Assembly (NCBI RefSeq): GCF_002902965.1
Contig: NZ_CP026106.1
Coordinates: 1,426,001 to 1,490,000, forward strand
Origin: Paraburkholderia hospita
GTDB lineage: Bacteria; Pseudomonadota; Gammaproteobacteria; Burkholderiales; Burkholderiaceae
Reading direction: 5' to 3'
DNA: 64,000 bases
This document shows positions 6,773 to 16,468 of this stretch, piece after piece (within the stretch, counting starts at the first letter, position 1; every line of letters starts with the position of its first letter). Position numbers and translations under genes: made by a program. The notes beneath the pieces are model-generated. The model was not told the origin of the DNA. It made no database searches and saw nothing but the letters and a program-made list of their open reading frames with translations.

Positions 6773-8278
6773 ATGCCGCCTACAATCGAACTACGCGCGA
6801 AGCAAACTTTTGCGCTCACACCGCGTCTGCAGCAGTCCGTGCGTCTGCTTCAACTGTCGTCGCTGGAATTCCAGCAGGAACTGCGCAACGCGCTCGACAC
6901 CAATCCCTTCCTCGAATACGACCCGTCTGTTTCGGAAGATCTGTCGGCAGGCAAGACGGCCGAGAGCAACGGCGCCGACGGCGAAACACTGCCTGCCAAC
7001 GAACGCGACAACGCGATGGAAGGCACGTCGGCGGAGCCGGCTACAGAAAGCGTTGCGTCCTCGTCGGATGACGGCGGAGATTATTCAAGCGGCGACTATT
7101 CAAGCGGTGACTATTCAGGCGACGCCTACGGCCGTGGCCCGTCGCGCTACAACGGCGATTCGGATGCCGCCGACCCGACCGAATGGGCGCGCGTGCAACC
7201 GACGCTGCACGAGCAGTTGCACGACACGTTGCGTCTCTATCGGCTCGAGGACCGCGACCGCGAAGTGGCGCGCCTGATCATCGAAGCACTCGATGACGAC
7301 GGCTACCTGCGCCAGGACCTCGCCGATCTCACGGACGTATTCGACATCGAACCCGCGTTGACGGAAGACGATTTGCTGGTCGCGCTGCGGCTCGTGCAAA
7401 CGCTCGACCGTCCGGGACTCGCGGCGCGGTCGCTGTCGGAGTGTCTCGCGCTGCAGATCGATGCGTTGCCCGCCGATACGCCGGGCCGCGACGTGGCGAA
7501 GCAGGTGGTCGAGCATCATCTCGACCGTCTCGCGCGCCGCGAGCACGCCGAGTTGCAAAAGCAGATCGGCTGCGATGCCGAGGAATTGCGCGTGGCGTGC
7601 GCGCTCGTGCGCAAGCTGGATCCGAAGCCGGGCAATTCATATGGCCGCGCCGATGACAATTACATCGTGCCGGATGTGATCGTGCGCAGTGTGCGCAACA
7701 AGTGGGTCGTGACCGTGAATCCCGCCGTGCTGCCGCGCGCGCGCATTCACCGTATGTACGCGGAACTGTTCGCGCAGTCGGCAGGCGCGAGCCGCTCGCC
7801 GCTCGCGCAGCAACTGCAGGAAGCGCGCTGGCTGATCCGCAACGCGCAGCAGCGCTTCGAAACGATTCAGCGCGTAGCCGAGTGCATCGTTGCGCATCAG
7901 AAGCCGTTCTTCCAGTACGGCGAGATTGCATTGAAGCCGCTCGTATTGCGCGACGTGGCCGAAGAACTCGGCCTGCACGAATCGACGATTTCGCGCGCGA
8001 CGGGCAACAAGTACATGGCGACGCCGCGAGGCATCTTCGAGTTCAAGCATTTCTTCCCGCGCGAGCTGGGTACGGAGAGCGGCGGCACGTGTTCGGCAGC
8101 GGCGGTGCGTGCGCTGCTAAAGGAGATGATCGCCGCGGAAAACGCGCGTGATCCGCTGTCCGACGTGGCGCTAGCGAAGATGCTCGCCGATCAGGGCGTG
8201 CTCGTCGCGCGACGTACGGTGGCGAAGTACCGCCATCTGATGAAGGTGCCACCTGCGGAGTTGCGTCGACAGGTTTGA
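6773..8278 (+). CDS. rpoN: RNA polymerase sigma-54 factor
   Basis: 501 residues, full length for the family, with AGGAAGAG before the ATG. Region I (LRAKQTFALTPRLQQSVRLLQLSSLEFQQEL) is the Gln/Leu-rich activator-responsive segment. Region II (about 45-140) is acidic and contains three DYSSG-type repeats. Region III begins with the core-binding part near LHEQLHDTLRLYRL and ends with the helix-turn-helix (LRDVAEELGLHESTISRAT). The RpoN box is ARRTVAKYRHLMKVP near the C-terminus and reads the -24 element. Burkholderiaceae often carry two rpoN genes; without the hpf/ptsN neighbours of the main copy this is probably the secondary one. The nearby activator and tad pilin promoter are likely targets. 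Confidence 0.95.
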   Translation: MPPTIELRAKQTFALTPRLQQSVRLLQLSSLEFQQELRNALDTNPFLEYDPSVSEDLSAGKTAESNGADGETLPANERDNAMEGTSAEPATESVASSSDDGGDYSSGDYSSGDYSGDAYGRGPSRYNGDSDAADPTEWARVQPTLHEQLHDTLRLYRLEDRDREVARLIIEALDDDGYLRQDLADLTDVFDIEPALTEDDLLVALRLVQTLDRPGLAARSLSECLALQIDALPADTPGRDVAKQVVEHHLDRLARREHAELQKQIGCDAEELRVACALVRKLDPKPGNSYGRADDNYIVPDVIVRSVRNKWVVTVNPAVLPRARIHRMYAELFAQSAGASRSPLAQQLQEARWLIRNAQQRFETIQRVAECIVAHQKPFFQYGEIALKPLVLRDVAEELGLHESTISRATGNKYMATPRGIFEFKHFFPRELGTESGGTCSAAAVRALLKEMIAAENARDPLSDVALAKMLADQGVLVARRTVAKYRHLMKVPPAELRRQV

Positions 8279-8320
8279 TGCCCGCGCTGGCTTGCGCGTG
8301 AAGCGCGAGATACGTGAGAT

Positions 8321-8360
8321 ACACAATGGCCGCTCGTTGAAGGAGCGGCCATTGTGTTTT
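8321..8360 (+). terminator. Strong terminator after rpoN
   Basis: A perfect 15-bp stem (8321-8335 with 8343-8357) closes a 7-nt loop and runs into TTTT. It lies between rpoN and the convergent gene ending at 8386, and may slow transcription from both sides. Confidence 0.85.
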
Positions 8361-8385
8361 GCGTGAAGAAAGAAAGGCCAGAGCG

Positions 8386-9564
8386 CTACATGCCGATGCC
8401 CACACCGCCGCTCGAACTTGTGCCCGTGCCGGAGCCCGAACTGTTGCCCGTGCCCGAACTGGAAGCCGGATTCAGATCGATTCTTCCATAGACGCCGTCC
8501 GCTTCGTCATTCGGCCCGGCTGTGAAGAACAGTGTGTTCGAAGGCTGGTTGCTCAGGTTGTTGCCGAATGCAATGCCCCACAAGCCTGGTTCGATGATCG
8601 TTCCGCCATTCGACGACTTCAGCGGTCCCATCGACTTGCCGCTCGACACATCGAACGCGTTGATCGTGCCGTCGCCGAAATTGCCGATCAGAATCGCGCC
8701 GCTGAACGTGCCGAAATTGCTCGGTGCCTGCGCGATACCCCACGGCGCGTTCAACGGTGCGCCCGTCGCGAAGTGCTGCTTGAGATTGCCCGCCGTGTCG
8801 AATACATCGACCATGCCGAGGCCCGCGCCCGCCACGTTGTCATGTTTGGCCGTGTCCTGCATCGCGTAGGTGACGAACAGGTTCGAGCCGATCAACTGGA
8901 TACCGAACGGTGCAAAACCGGCTGGAATGGCGCTGTCCTTGAAGCCGCCGGGCATCGTCACCTTCGTGAAGTTCGTATCGAACACGTCGATCTTGTTGTT
9001 ATGAAAGTCCGTCGCATAGAGGAAGTTGCTGCCATTGTTCGCCGCGAGCGCGAGCCCTTTGTACACGGCGCCGCCTGCGGCATCGTCGTACATCTTGAAG
9101 GCATTGGTCGGGCCGACAGCGGGCGCCCACGCCGTGATCGTGCCGCCTTCGCCCACGAAGATGAAGGCCGCGAGGCCTGATTTGCCGTTCTGCGTGACGG
9201 TGAAGCTCTGTGTGCCGTTGAACACGATGCCCGTGGGTGCTGCGTCGCCGTTGGTGCCGGCCGGTATCGTGACGACGAGCGATTGCGGCACGCCATTGCC
9301 GTCATAGAGCGTTGCGAGGTTGGTGGCGTTGTCGGCGACCCAGACGAAGCCTTTCGGATTGAATGCAACGCCCCAGGGGTTTTTGAGGTTCGGATCGGTG
9401 TGGGGCGCGGACACGGCGCCATCGGAGACGAGAGCCGCCGCGGTGAACGACGACACCGCAGGCGTGCTCATATTGTTCGACCCGGAACCGCCGCCGCATG
9501 AAACGAGCGTCGCTAAAGCCGCGCCACAGGCTGCGATGCCGAACACCTCGAATAGAGACTTCAT
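8386..9564 (-). CDS. TIGR03118 family lipoprotein (NHL/beta-propeller-like)
   Basis: 392 residues; AAGGAG precedes the ATG at 9564. The N-terminus has a lipoprotein signal ending LVSCGGGSG, so the mature protein is probably anchored at Cys 23. The body carries the typical TIGR03118 blocks: HTDPNLKNPWGVAFNPKGFVWVADNATN, GIVFNGTQSFTV, GAVYKGLALA, NFLYATDFHNNKIDVFD, and FVTYAMQDTAKHDNVAGAG. These repeats suggest a six-bladed propeller. The C-terminus is a Gly/Ser tail (SSSGTGNSSGSGTGTSSSGG). The biochemical role of the family is unknown; it may bind carbohydrate or act at the cell surface. Confidence 0.85.
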   Translation of the reverse strand: MKSLFEVFGIAACGAALATLVSCGGGSGSNNMSTPAVSSFTAAALVSDGAVSAPHTDPNLKNPWGVAFNPKGFVWVADNATNLATLYDGNGVPQSLVVTIPAGTNGDAAPTGIVFNGTQSFTVTQNGKSGLAAFIFVGEGGTITAWAPAVGPTNAFKMYDDAAGGAVYKGLALAANNGSNFLYATDFHNNKIDVFDTNFTKVTMPGGFKDSAIPAGFAPFGIQLIGSNLFVTYAMQDTAKHDNVAGAGLGMVDVFDTAGNLKQHFATGAPLNAPWGIAQAPSNFGTFSGAILIGNFGDGTINAFDVSSGKSMGPLKSSNGGTIIEPGLWGIAFGNNLSNQPSNTLFFTAGPNDEADGVYGRIDLNPASSSGTGNSSGSGTGTSSSGGVGIGM

Positions 9565-9926
9565 GACCGCACTCCTTGCTTTGTCGAAAGGTCGTGACGG
9601 TCTTTGAACGGGGTGGGGGTGGGGTTTATTCCGTGTCGTCGAGCCGTTTTCGACATTTCGGCGAGCAACGAGGCAGCCGCGAAAATATTCCGCTGCATCG
9701 AAAAGTTTTTGCGGCGCCGCGTTTCAATGGAAGGCGTGCTAGGTCGACGCAATTCCTTTCGATAGATTAATCATCCTAATCAATTTTTACATAAATCCAT
9801 ACTCAACGGAAATCTACCAGGTTAGTGTTCTGGGCGAGGGAGGCGAGCCCGGTCAGGATCGAGTCTGGCCATGAACGATCGGTGATCCTCTGCCCGGATC
9901 AACAGGCAAGCTATGAGGGCGTTGAG
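9565..9926. other. Intergenic region ahead of the type VI effector genes
   Basis: 362 bp. The stretch 9750-9810 is markedly AT-rich (attaatcatcctaatcaatttttacataaa) compared with the rest of the window and most likely holds the promoter of the PAAR-vgrG-rhs unit. No protein gene seen. Confidence 0.45.
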
Positions 9927-10184
9927 ATGACATCTATTGCTTGCGTCGGCGACGCGAACACGCATGGCGGATTCATTATCACCGGCTCCAGCACGATGCT
10001 CGTGCTGGGGCGTCAGGTGGCACGGCAGTTCGATCTGATTTCGTGTCCCATGCACGGAGTCAACGAGATCATCGAAGGTTCCGACATGGTGCTGGACAAC
10101 GGCAGGATGGTTGCGCTCGATGGACATCGATGTGCCTGCGGTTGTGCGTTGATTGCAGGCGGATCGTTCGCGTCTGTCCGATAG
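9927..10184 (+). CDS. PAAR-domain spike-tip protein of type VI secretion
   Basis: 85 residues from ATG 9927, with GAGGG upstream. The sequence follows the PAAR pattern: ACVGDANTHGGFIITGSSTMLVLGRQVARQFDLISCPMHG, then DMVLDNGRMVALDGHRCACGCALIAGG. The Cys and His residues probably bind the structural zinc at the tip. PAAR proteins sharpen the VgrG trimer and connect it to cargo effectors. It is the first gene of the effector unit, 77 bp before vgrG. Confidence 0.85.
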   Translation: MTSIACVGDANTHGGFIITGSSTMLVLGRQVARQFDLISCPMHGVNEIIEGSDMVLDNGRMVALDGHRCACGCALIAGGSFASVR

Positions 10185-10261
10185 GGCGCCTGCAGTATTC
10201 GTGAGGCGAAGAGGCCGCATCGCCGGGCATCAATACCAGTAGTAACAAAAATAGCGAAGTC

Positions 10262-13156
10262 ATGAAACGTGGAATGATCGAAGCGGGCAGTGGCACGGTT
10301 GGCGAAATGCTGAACCGCAACTCAGAGACGGGACGTCAGACTTACTTTCTCGATGTGCCCGGGACGGCAAGCGCATCGCAACTATCGGTCGTATCGTTCG
10401 AAGCCACGGAAAAGCTTGGCGAACCGTGGCGCGTCACGATCAGGCTCACGCATCCCGAGGGCCTGCCGCGCGCCGACTATCTTGGCAAGGATGCCGTATT
10501 CTCGATCGTTCCCTTGGATGGGGACCGTAGGGCGTTTTCGGGGTGGCTCACGCGTTTCACGAAACTGAAGACGACGCACGATTTCAGCAGCTATGAGATG
10601 GTCGTCGAAGCGCATTTTGCAAAGCTCGCGCGGGTCCGTGCGAGCCGGATCTTCCAGCATCAAAGCGCGCCGGAGATCATTGAATCGATCTTGCGCGAGC
10701 ATGGCTTCAAGGGCCACCAGTTCAGTTTCACCTTGCGCCGGCAATACCCGCAGCACGCATTCCGCTTTGCTTACCAGATAGACGACCTCTCGTACGTCCA
10801 GATGCTGATGCAGAAGGAAGGCATTTTCTGCCAGATCAACGAGGGTGAGCACGGCGACGTGCTGAATTTTTGCGACGACGTCGACCACTATATCTACACG
10901 CCTGCGCTGCACGTGCCATACCGGGAGACATCGGGCCTGGAGGCGGGCATCGAGGCCGTGTTCTCGCTCAGGACGGCGGCCCGCACGATCGCGCAATCGG
11001 TCACGGTAGCTGACTACAATCCCGATCAGGCATTCGAGCGATTCAAGGCCGAAGCCAACGTGTCGCGCGATGACAAGACGACATACGGCCCGCAGTACAT
11101 CTGGGGTACGCATCATCAGAACGGGAACGGCGCGCAGTGGGAAGCGCAACTGCGCCACGAGGTCGAAGTTGCGTGGCAGGTTCTCTATGAAGGCGAGAGC
11201 AACGTCGTCGGACTACGGCCGGCGCGCGTGCTGCACACGGATGAGGTCTTGCCGGATGCGCCTAACGGGCAGGTCATTATCGCCGTTTCACACCGTGGCT
11301 CGCGTGATGAGGCGTACACCAACAGGTATGAGGCGATTCCAGCCGATCGGCGTTTCCGGTTGAAATGCGATGAAGCCGGATGGCCGAAGATCACCGGCAC
11401 GCTGAGCGCGCGCGTGACGTCGCCGGGGCAATACAAATACGCGTATCTCACCCAGCAAGGGTATTACGTCGTCCGTTTCGATCTGGATTTCTCGACCTGG
11501 AGTCCGGGCGGAGAGAGCGTGCCATTGCGCCTTGCCAAACCTTTCGCCGGGGCGCTGCAGACGGGTTTTCACTTTCCGCTCATCGACGGCACCGAGGTAG
11601 CGGTTGCCTTTCATGATGGCAATCCTGATCGGCCCTATATAGCGCACGCGATGCACAACAGCCAGTCGACCGACCACGTGACGAGCGACGACAGATGGCT
11701 CTCGCGCAATGTTATCCGCACACAGAGCAACAACAAGCTGCGCATGGAGGACTGGCAAGGCCAGGAGGGCGTCAAGCTTGCCACCGAGTACGGCAAGACG
11801 CAGTTGAACATGGGGTTTCTCGTCGATCGCAACAGGCAACAGCGCGGCGACGGATATGAATTGCGCACGGACGATTGGGGCGTATTACGCGCCGGTAAAG
11901 GCATCTTCATCAGCGCGGACGCCCAGAGCAAGGCAGAGGGACAGGCGCTCGACATGCAGCAGGCCCAGCAGCAACTGTCGACGGCCCATGCCCGGATGCG
12001 AAGCCTTTCGGAGTCCGTGACCCAGGCAAAGGCGGTCGTTGCGGCATGTGAGGAACAACAGAACTTGCTCGATCGTCAGATCAGGAACCTCCAGCAGGCC
12101 GTCATTCTCGCTTCCGCCCCGCACGGCATGGCGTTCACGAGCGGCGAACACATGCAGATCGCGGCGGGAGGCCATCTGTTCACGACGGCGGGCGGGAATG
12201 CAGATGCGGCTGTTGGCGGCAACTACACGGTCGCGGCCGGCAATGCGGTGTCGCTGTACGCGAACGCGCAGGGAATGAAGCTTTTTTCGGGTAAAGGCAA
12301 GGTCGAGATGCAGTCCCAGTCCGACGCGCTAGAACTCACGGCACTAAAAGGCGTTTCCATATCCAGCACGCAAGATACGGTCACGTTGAACGCGAGCAAG
12401 TCGCTGATATTGATGTGTGGTGGCGCGTATATCAAGCTCGAGGGTTCACAGGTCGAGATTGGCAGTGCGGGAGAGATCGCTTTGAAGGGGCCGTTGCGCA
12501 TCGGCGGCTCGGCCACGCAACACGCTGCATTGCCTGTTTTGCCGACGCAGCAGGACACAGGCATGCAGTTGTGGCACACGTATCCCAATGGCGACCCGGT
12601 AAAGAACGCGAAATACAAGATTGTCTTTCCGGACGGAAGCTCCCGGGCAGGTCGTCTCGATGCCAATGGCAAGGCGACAGTTGCAGACGTCCCGCGAGGT
12701 GGCGGTCGCGTGCAGTACTTCGAAGAGGACGGTTCGTTCGAGTCGCAAAGCCGCAGATTCGCGGACCCCGACGGGCGTCCGCAGACCACGACCAGCGGGG
12801 ACACACCTGCGCTGCCGAGCATGACGTCTCAAGCCCTTTCTGCGGCGCCTGCCCTGGTCGGGGCGGCGGCCGGCGGCGGCATCGATGGTGCGATCAAGCA
12901 CGGTCGAGGCGCTGGCGCCGATGCACTCGCGCAGGTTGCGGGCACGGCGATGCATTCAGCCGGCGTGCCGGCCGATGTCGCGGGCCCAATTGTGTCGGCC
13001 GCCGCGACGGCAGCGATGGGAGGCAGCGCTGCTGCGAGCCAGGCCGCGATCGGCGCGCTTGCTGCTCAAGCGGGCCACGCGGTCGGCCAGCCGTCATCCG
13101 GTTTTGGAGAAATCCATAGCCAATCGCCGGTTTCGCTCGCAAGAACAATGCGCTAG
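10262..13156 (+). CDS. vgrG: Type VI secretion tip protein VgrG
   Basis: 964 residues. The gp27-like base (TYFLDVPGTASASQLSVVSFEATEKLGEPWRV ... FAKLARVRASRIFQHQSAPEIIESILREHGF) spans about 20-390, followed by the gp5-like OB fold and needle (RLAKPFAGALQTGFHFPLIDGTEVAVAFHDGNPDRPYIAHAMHNSQSTDHVT). A DUF2345 beta-helix runs from about 540 to 770. After residue 770 comes a transthyretin-like segment (GMQLWHTYPNGDPVKNAKYKIVFPDG) and an Ala/Gly-rich hydrophobic tail (about 855-960). The tail probably docks the RHS cargo encoded next. No tssA-M structural genes are in the window, so this is an orphan effector cluster. Confidence 0.93.
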   Translation: MKRGMIEAGSGTVGEMLNRNSETGRQTYFLDVPGTASASQLSVVSFEATEKLGEPWRVTIRLTHPEGLPRADYLGKDAVFSIVPLDGDRRAFSGWLTRFTKLKTTHDFSSYEMVVEAHFAKLARVRASRIFQHQSAPEIIESILREHGFKGHQFSFTLRRQYPQHAFRFAYQIDDLSYVQMLMQKEGIFCQINEGEHGDVLNFCDDVDHYIYTPALHVPYRETSGLEAGIEAVFSLRTAARTIAQSVTVADYNPDQAFERFKAEANVSRDDKTTYGPQYIWGTHHQNGNGAQWEAQLRHEVEVAWQVLYEGESNVVGLRPARVLHTDEVLPDAPNGQVIIAVSHRGSRDEAYTNRYEAIPADRRFRLKCDEAGWPKITGTLSARVTSPGQYKYAYLTQQGYYVVRFDLDFSTWSPGGESVPLRLAKPFAGALQTGFHFPLIDGTEVAVAFHDGNPDRPYIAHAMHNSQSTDHVTSDDRWLSRNVIRTQSNNKLRMEDWQGQEGVKLATEYGKTQLNMGFLVDRNRQQRGDGYELRTDDWGVLRAGKGIFISADAQSKAEGQALDMQQAQQQLSTAHARMRSLSESVTQAKAVVAACEEQQNLLDRQIRNLQQAVILASAPHGMAFTSGEHMQIAAGGHLFTTAGGNADAAVGGNYTVAAGNAVSLYANAQGMKLFSGKGKVEMQSQSDALELTALKGVSISSTQDTVTLNASKSLILMCGGAYIKLEGSQVEIGSAGEIALKGPLRIGGSATQHAALPVLPTQQDTGMQLWHTYPNGDPVKNAKYKIVFPDGSSRAGRLDANGKATVADVPRGGGRVQYFEEDGSFESQSRRFADPDGRPQTTTSGDTPALPSMTSQALSAAPALVGAAAGGGIDGAIKHGRGAGADALAQVAGTAMHSAGVPADVAGPIVSAAATAAMGGSAAASQAAIGALAAQAGHAVGQPSSGFGEIHSQSPVSLARTMR

Positions 13157-13210
13157 GCCGTTTGGCGGCATCTCGCGCAATTCGATAAAGAACAACAACG
13201 CACCTTGAAT

Positions 13211-16200
13211 ATGGCATCGCAAGTTCCAGCCAGCACGGTTACCGCGGCCGCCGCGGTTCCGGCCGTCCTCCACAGCAACGCAGAGCAGCGCCGTCTGTTG
13301 ATAAGCCAGGTCCCGGCCGCAGCCGTCGCGGCACAGCCCGAGCTCAAGCGGGTCGCCGTCGAATCGGTGAAGGATCACGCGCAGCAGATTTTTATCCAGT
13401 GTCTGTATATGGTCCCGCTGGTGGGCAACGCGATGTCGCTCGCGGATGTGGGGACGGACCTGTACCGGCTATTCAGGAATGAGCCTGACCCCGCAAGCGG
13501 CAAGAAATACGCGGAGAACGTGCTGCACTGGGGCGTGCTCGCCATCGACGCAATCGGTGTCATTCCCGGCGCGGGCAATGCGAGCCGCCCGGCGCGCGCG
13601 GTGGTCAAGGATGTGCTGCTGGCATTTGCGTCGGGTGGGCTGGGCGTCGCGGTGGACATGCTGTGGGCGGCGGCGGGAGGCGATGCCCAGGATTTCATGT
13701 TGACGCTCGATAAGCATCTGGAGAGCTGGAAGAATGAAATCATCAATGGCCTGCGCACCATCAGCCGCAGCTTCGCGCGGTTCATCGAGGACCCGACCTC
13801 GGTGGAGGATCAGATGGAGCGCGTCGGGAAGAAGGATGGATTCTTCTCGTGGGTGCCCTCGCAGGAACATATCGCGCTGGTGGCGCTCGATCAGTTGCTC
13901 AGTCATACGGGCCTGAAATCGAAGATCCTGGCGTGGCTTGCCGAATTCGACCGCAACACGCCGGCGATGATCGGCCAGGCGATCGGCACGGTCGGGGAGG
14001 CCGGATCGCTGGCGTGCATGGCATGGCAGATCGCTCAGGCAATCGGCCACCGAGGCAAGCTGTCCGAGCCGCAGGCGTCGTTGCCGCATGGTGAAGGCGT
14101 GCACCCTCCCGCCGGGCACAAGGGCGGCGCAAACCCTGAGCCGCATCAGCCCGCGCCGTCGCACGAAGCGCAGGTGTCGACGGGCGCGCGAACGGAACCC
14201 GACCAGAAGCCCGGAACCCACGAGCAGCGCACGCAGCAGGGCGCCGAAGCCAGCCGGACGCCGGCGAAGAACGGCTGCGGCTGCCCGCCCGTGAAAGGCG
14301 GCGGCTCGATCAACTACGCGATGGGCGACGAGAACCTCGAGCAGACCGACTTCGCGCTCGATGGTGTAGTGCCCATTGTGTGGACGCGGCTCTATCGTTC
14401 GAGCCTCGTCGCGTACGACGGCAGCGCGCTGGGCGCGCGCTGGAGCAGCCCATATCACCTGTCGCTGACCGGGCAGGACGACGTACTGACTTATTTCGAC
14501 GCCGATGGCCGCGCGGTCGCACTGCCGCGCGTGGCAATCGGCGAGGCGCTCGACGTGCCGCGCGAGCAGATGACGGTCAGCCGCCCGGATGCGCGGCGCG
14601 TGCAGTTGCGTTTTCTGGATGGCTCGCGTGAAGACTACGAACTGCATGCGACACCCGCCGCGCGCCGCTATGTCCTGACGGCTCGCACGGGACGCGACGG
14701 CCTGGGCGTGACGCTCGCCTATAACGCGGCGGGCGAACTGGCTGGCCTGTCGGATGGGCACGGCCTCGCTGTAGCGCTCGATTACACCGACGGACGGGTG
14801 ACAGCGATCCGGCGTCTGGATGCCGCGGGCGGTACGCTCGATGTGCTCGCGCGCTACGAATACAGTCGCGAAGGCGACCTGATTGCGCACACGGATGTGC
14901 TCGGTCATCGCCGGTCCTATGCGTACGAACAGCACCTGCTCACCCACTACACCGATTTCAACGGCTTTGCGACCTGTCTCGAATGGGACTGGCCCGCCCG
15001 ACGCGCGGGCGCGCCCGCGCCCGCCGATGCGAAGTGCGTTCACGAATGGCGCTGTAACGACCGCTATCCAGACGAGCGCTACGTCGAACTGTTCTTCGAG
15101 TACCACCGCGAGCACTGGTACACGAAGGTCACCGATGCCGATGGTCATGCGACGATTCATCGCTATGACTATCACAACCAGATCGTGCGGGTCGAGCAGC
15201 CCGACGGATCGCGCGACACCTATACCTGGGACGATCGCGGCCAGCTGATTGCGATGCAAAACGGCGCGGGCCAGATCGAGCGGTTTGCATATGACGAAGC
15301 GGGCCGTATCGCCGCCGTCACCGATGCGCTCGGCAATACGACGCGCACGGAATACAACGCGACAGGTCTGCCCGTGCAGGTCACGAACGCGGCAGGCGAC
15401 GTGACGCACACCGCTTACGATGCGCTGGGCCGTCCCGCATCGGTGACGAACGCCGCGGGAGCGACGAGCTACCGCTGGAGCGACAGCGGGCGGCTGATCG
15501 CGCTGACGGACCCGAAGGGCGGCACGCGCGAGTTTGCCTATGACGGCGCAGGGCGTCTCGTGTCGGCGCGGGACTGTTCGGGTTACGAAACGCGCTATCA
15601 ATACGATGCGCGCGGCTATCTGCTCGCGCGTACGGACGCGCTTGGGCAGGTGACGTCGTATCGTCACGATGCCCGCGGCCAGTTGCTGCAGGTGACGCGT
15701 GCGGATGGCATCGGCGAGCGGCTGGCCTACGACGCCGAGGGCAACCTCACGACCTATACGGACGGCGCGGGCCAGGTCACGCGCTATAGCTATAACGGCA
15801 ATCACCAGCCGTATTCGCGTACCGATGCTGCCGGCCGCATGCTTGCGTACAACTACGATCGTCAATGGCGTCTTACGCAACTGCGCAACGAGAACGGCGA
15901 GACGATGCGGTTTCGCTACGATGCGCTCGGGCGGCTGGTCGAGGAGACGGGATTCGACGATAGCGTCACGCAGTACGGGTACGACGCGGCAGGTCGGCTC
16001 GCACAGTCGCGTCAGGGCGACGCGTGGACGGTATACACACGCGATGCGCTGGGCAGGTTGACGCAGCGTGATATGCGCGGGCCGAACGGCGCAGTCAGCG
16101 AGCGCTTTTTCCATGACCTGCGCGGGCGACTCACCACGGCGCAGACGGAAGACAGCACCGTACGCCTTCACTACGACGACGCGGGCCATCTCGTTGCCGA

Positions 16201-16468
16201 GGAGCAGCACGTCAGCCTCGCTCTCGGCGAATCGTACGTCACGGTCTCGCGGCATGAGTACGACGCACTGGGCAACCGCATCCGCACGACACTGCCTAAC
16301 ACCCGCACTGTTGACTGGCTTCGCTATGGGTCGGGGCATGTGCATGGCGTGCTGCTCGATGGGCAGCCGCTGCTGGACTTCGAGCGCGACCGGTTGCATC
16401 GCGAGACGGGTCGCGTACATGCGGGGGCTTCAGCCAGCAGCGCGAATACGATCCCACCGGGCGTCTGA
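13211..16468 (+). CDS. RHS-repeat toxin, 5' part (reading frame broken at 16423-16427)
   Basis: 1085 residues from ATG 13211 to the stop created by the frameshift. Residues 1-330 are an N-terminal region with hydrophobic helices (WGVLAIDAIGVIPGAGNA, LLAFASGGLGVAVDMLWAA) and a Pro/Gly-rich linker. Then CGCPPVKGGGSINYAMGDENLEQTDFAL marks the entry to the DUF6531/RHS barrel. More than a dozen YD repeats follow (RYDYHNQIVRVEQPDG, RYQYDARGYLLARTDALGQ). The product should be secreted with VgrG and hold the toxin inside its barrel. In the present sequence the frame ends at TGA 16466-16468, leaving the barrel unclosed and the toxin untranslated unless a base is gained or ribosomes shift. Confidence 0.85.
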   Translation: MASQVPASTVTAAAAVPAVLHSNAEQRRLLISQVPAAAVAAQPELKRVAVESVKDHAQQIFIQCLYMVPLVGNAMSLADVGTDLYRLFRNEPDPASGKKYAENVLHWGVLAIDAIGVIPGAGNASRPARAVVKDVLLAFASGGLGVAVDMLWAAAGGDAQDFMLTLDKHLESWKNEIINGLRTISRSFARFIEDPTSVEDQMERVGKKDGFFSWVPSQEHIALVALDQLLSHTGLKSKILAWLAEFDRNTPAMIGQAIGTVGEAGSLACMAWQIAQAIGHRGKLSEPQASLPHGEGVHPPAGHKGGANPEPHQPAPSHEAQVSTGARTEPDQKPGTHEQRTQQGAEASRTPAKNGCGCPPVKGGGSINYAMGDENLEQTDFALDGVVPIVWTRLYRSSLVAYDGSALGARWSSPYHLSLTGQDDVLTYFDADGRAVALPRVAIGEALDVPREQMTVSRPDARRVQLRFLDGSREDYELHATPAARRYVLTARTGRDGLGVTLAYNAAGELAGLSDGHGLAVALDYTDGRVTAIRRLDAAGGTLDVLARYEYSREGDLIAHTDVLGHRRSYAYEQHLLTHYTDFNGFATCLEWDWPARRAGAPAPADAKCVHEWRCNDRYPDERYVELFFEYHREHWYTKVTDADGHATIHRYDYHNQIVRVEQPDGSRDTYTWDDRGQLIAMQNGAGQIERFAYDEAGRIAAVTDALGNTTRTEYNATGLPVQVTNAAGDVTHTAYDALGRPASVTNAAGATSYRWSDSGRLIALTDPKGGTREFAYDGAGRLVSARDCSGYETRYQYDARGYLLARTDALGQVTSYRHDARGQLLQVTRADGIGERLAYDAEGNLTTYTDGAGQVTRYSYNGNHQPYSRTDAAGRMLAYNYDRQWRLTQLRNENGETMRFRYDALGRLVEETGFDDSVTQYGYDAAGRLAQSRQGDAWTVYTRDALGRLTQRDMRGPNGAVSERFFHDLRGRLTTAQTEDSTVRLHYDDAGHLVAEEQHVSLALGESYVTVSRHEYDALGNRIRTTLPNTRTVDWLRYGSGHVHGVLLDGQPLLDFERDRLHRETGRVHAGASASSANTIPPGV
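16423..16427 (+). other. G5 tract where the rhs frame shifts
   Basis: The frame before reads ...TGRVHAGASASS, but the RHS frame after reads GGFSQQREYDPTGRLTRF. Adding one G to the run of five restores HAGGFSQQREYDPTGR and one open frame of about 1,646 codons from 13211 to 18150. It may be a real mutation, a slippage switch or a base-call error. Confidence 0.75.

Noticed and set aside
10291..10307. TGGCACGGTTGGCG as a sigma-54 site
   Set aside because: Wrong spacing, and inside the vgrG coding start.
13469..16420. 983-codon open frame antisense to rhs
   Set aside because: Produced by the strong third-position G/C bias of the RHS repeats. It has no ribosome site, and its repetitive Arg/Val/Ala composition mirrors the sense repeats.
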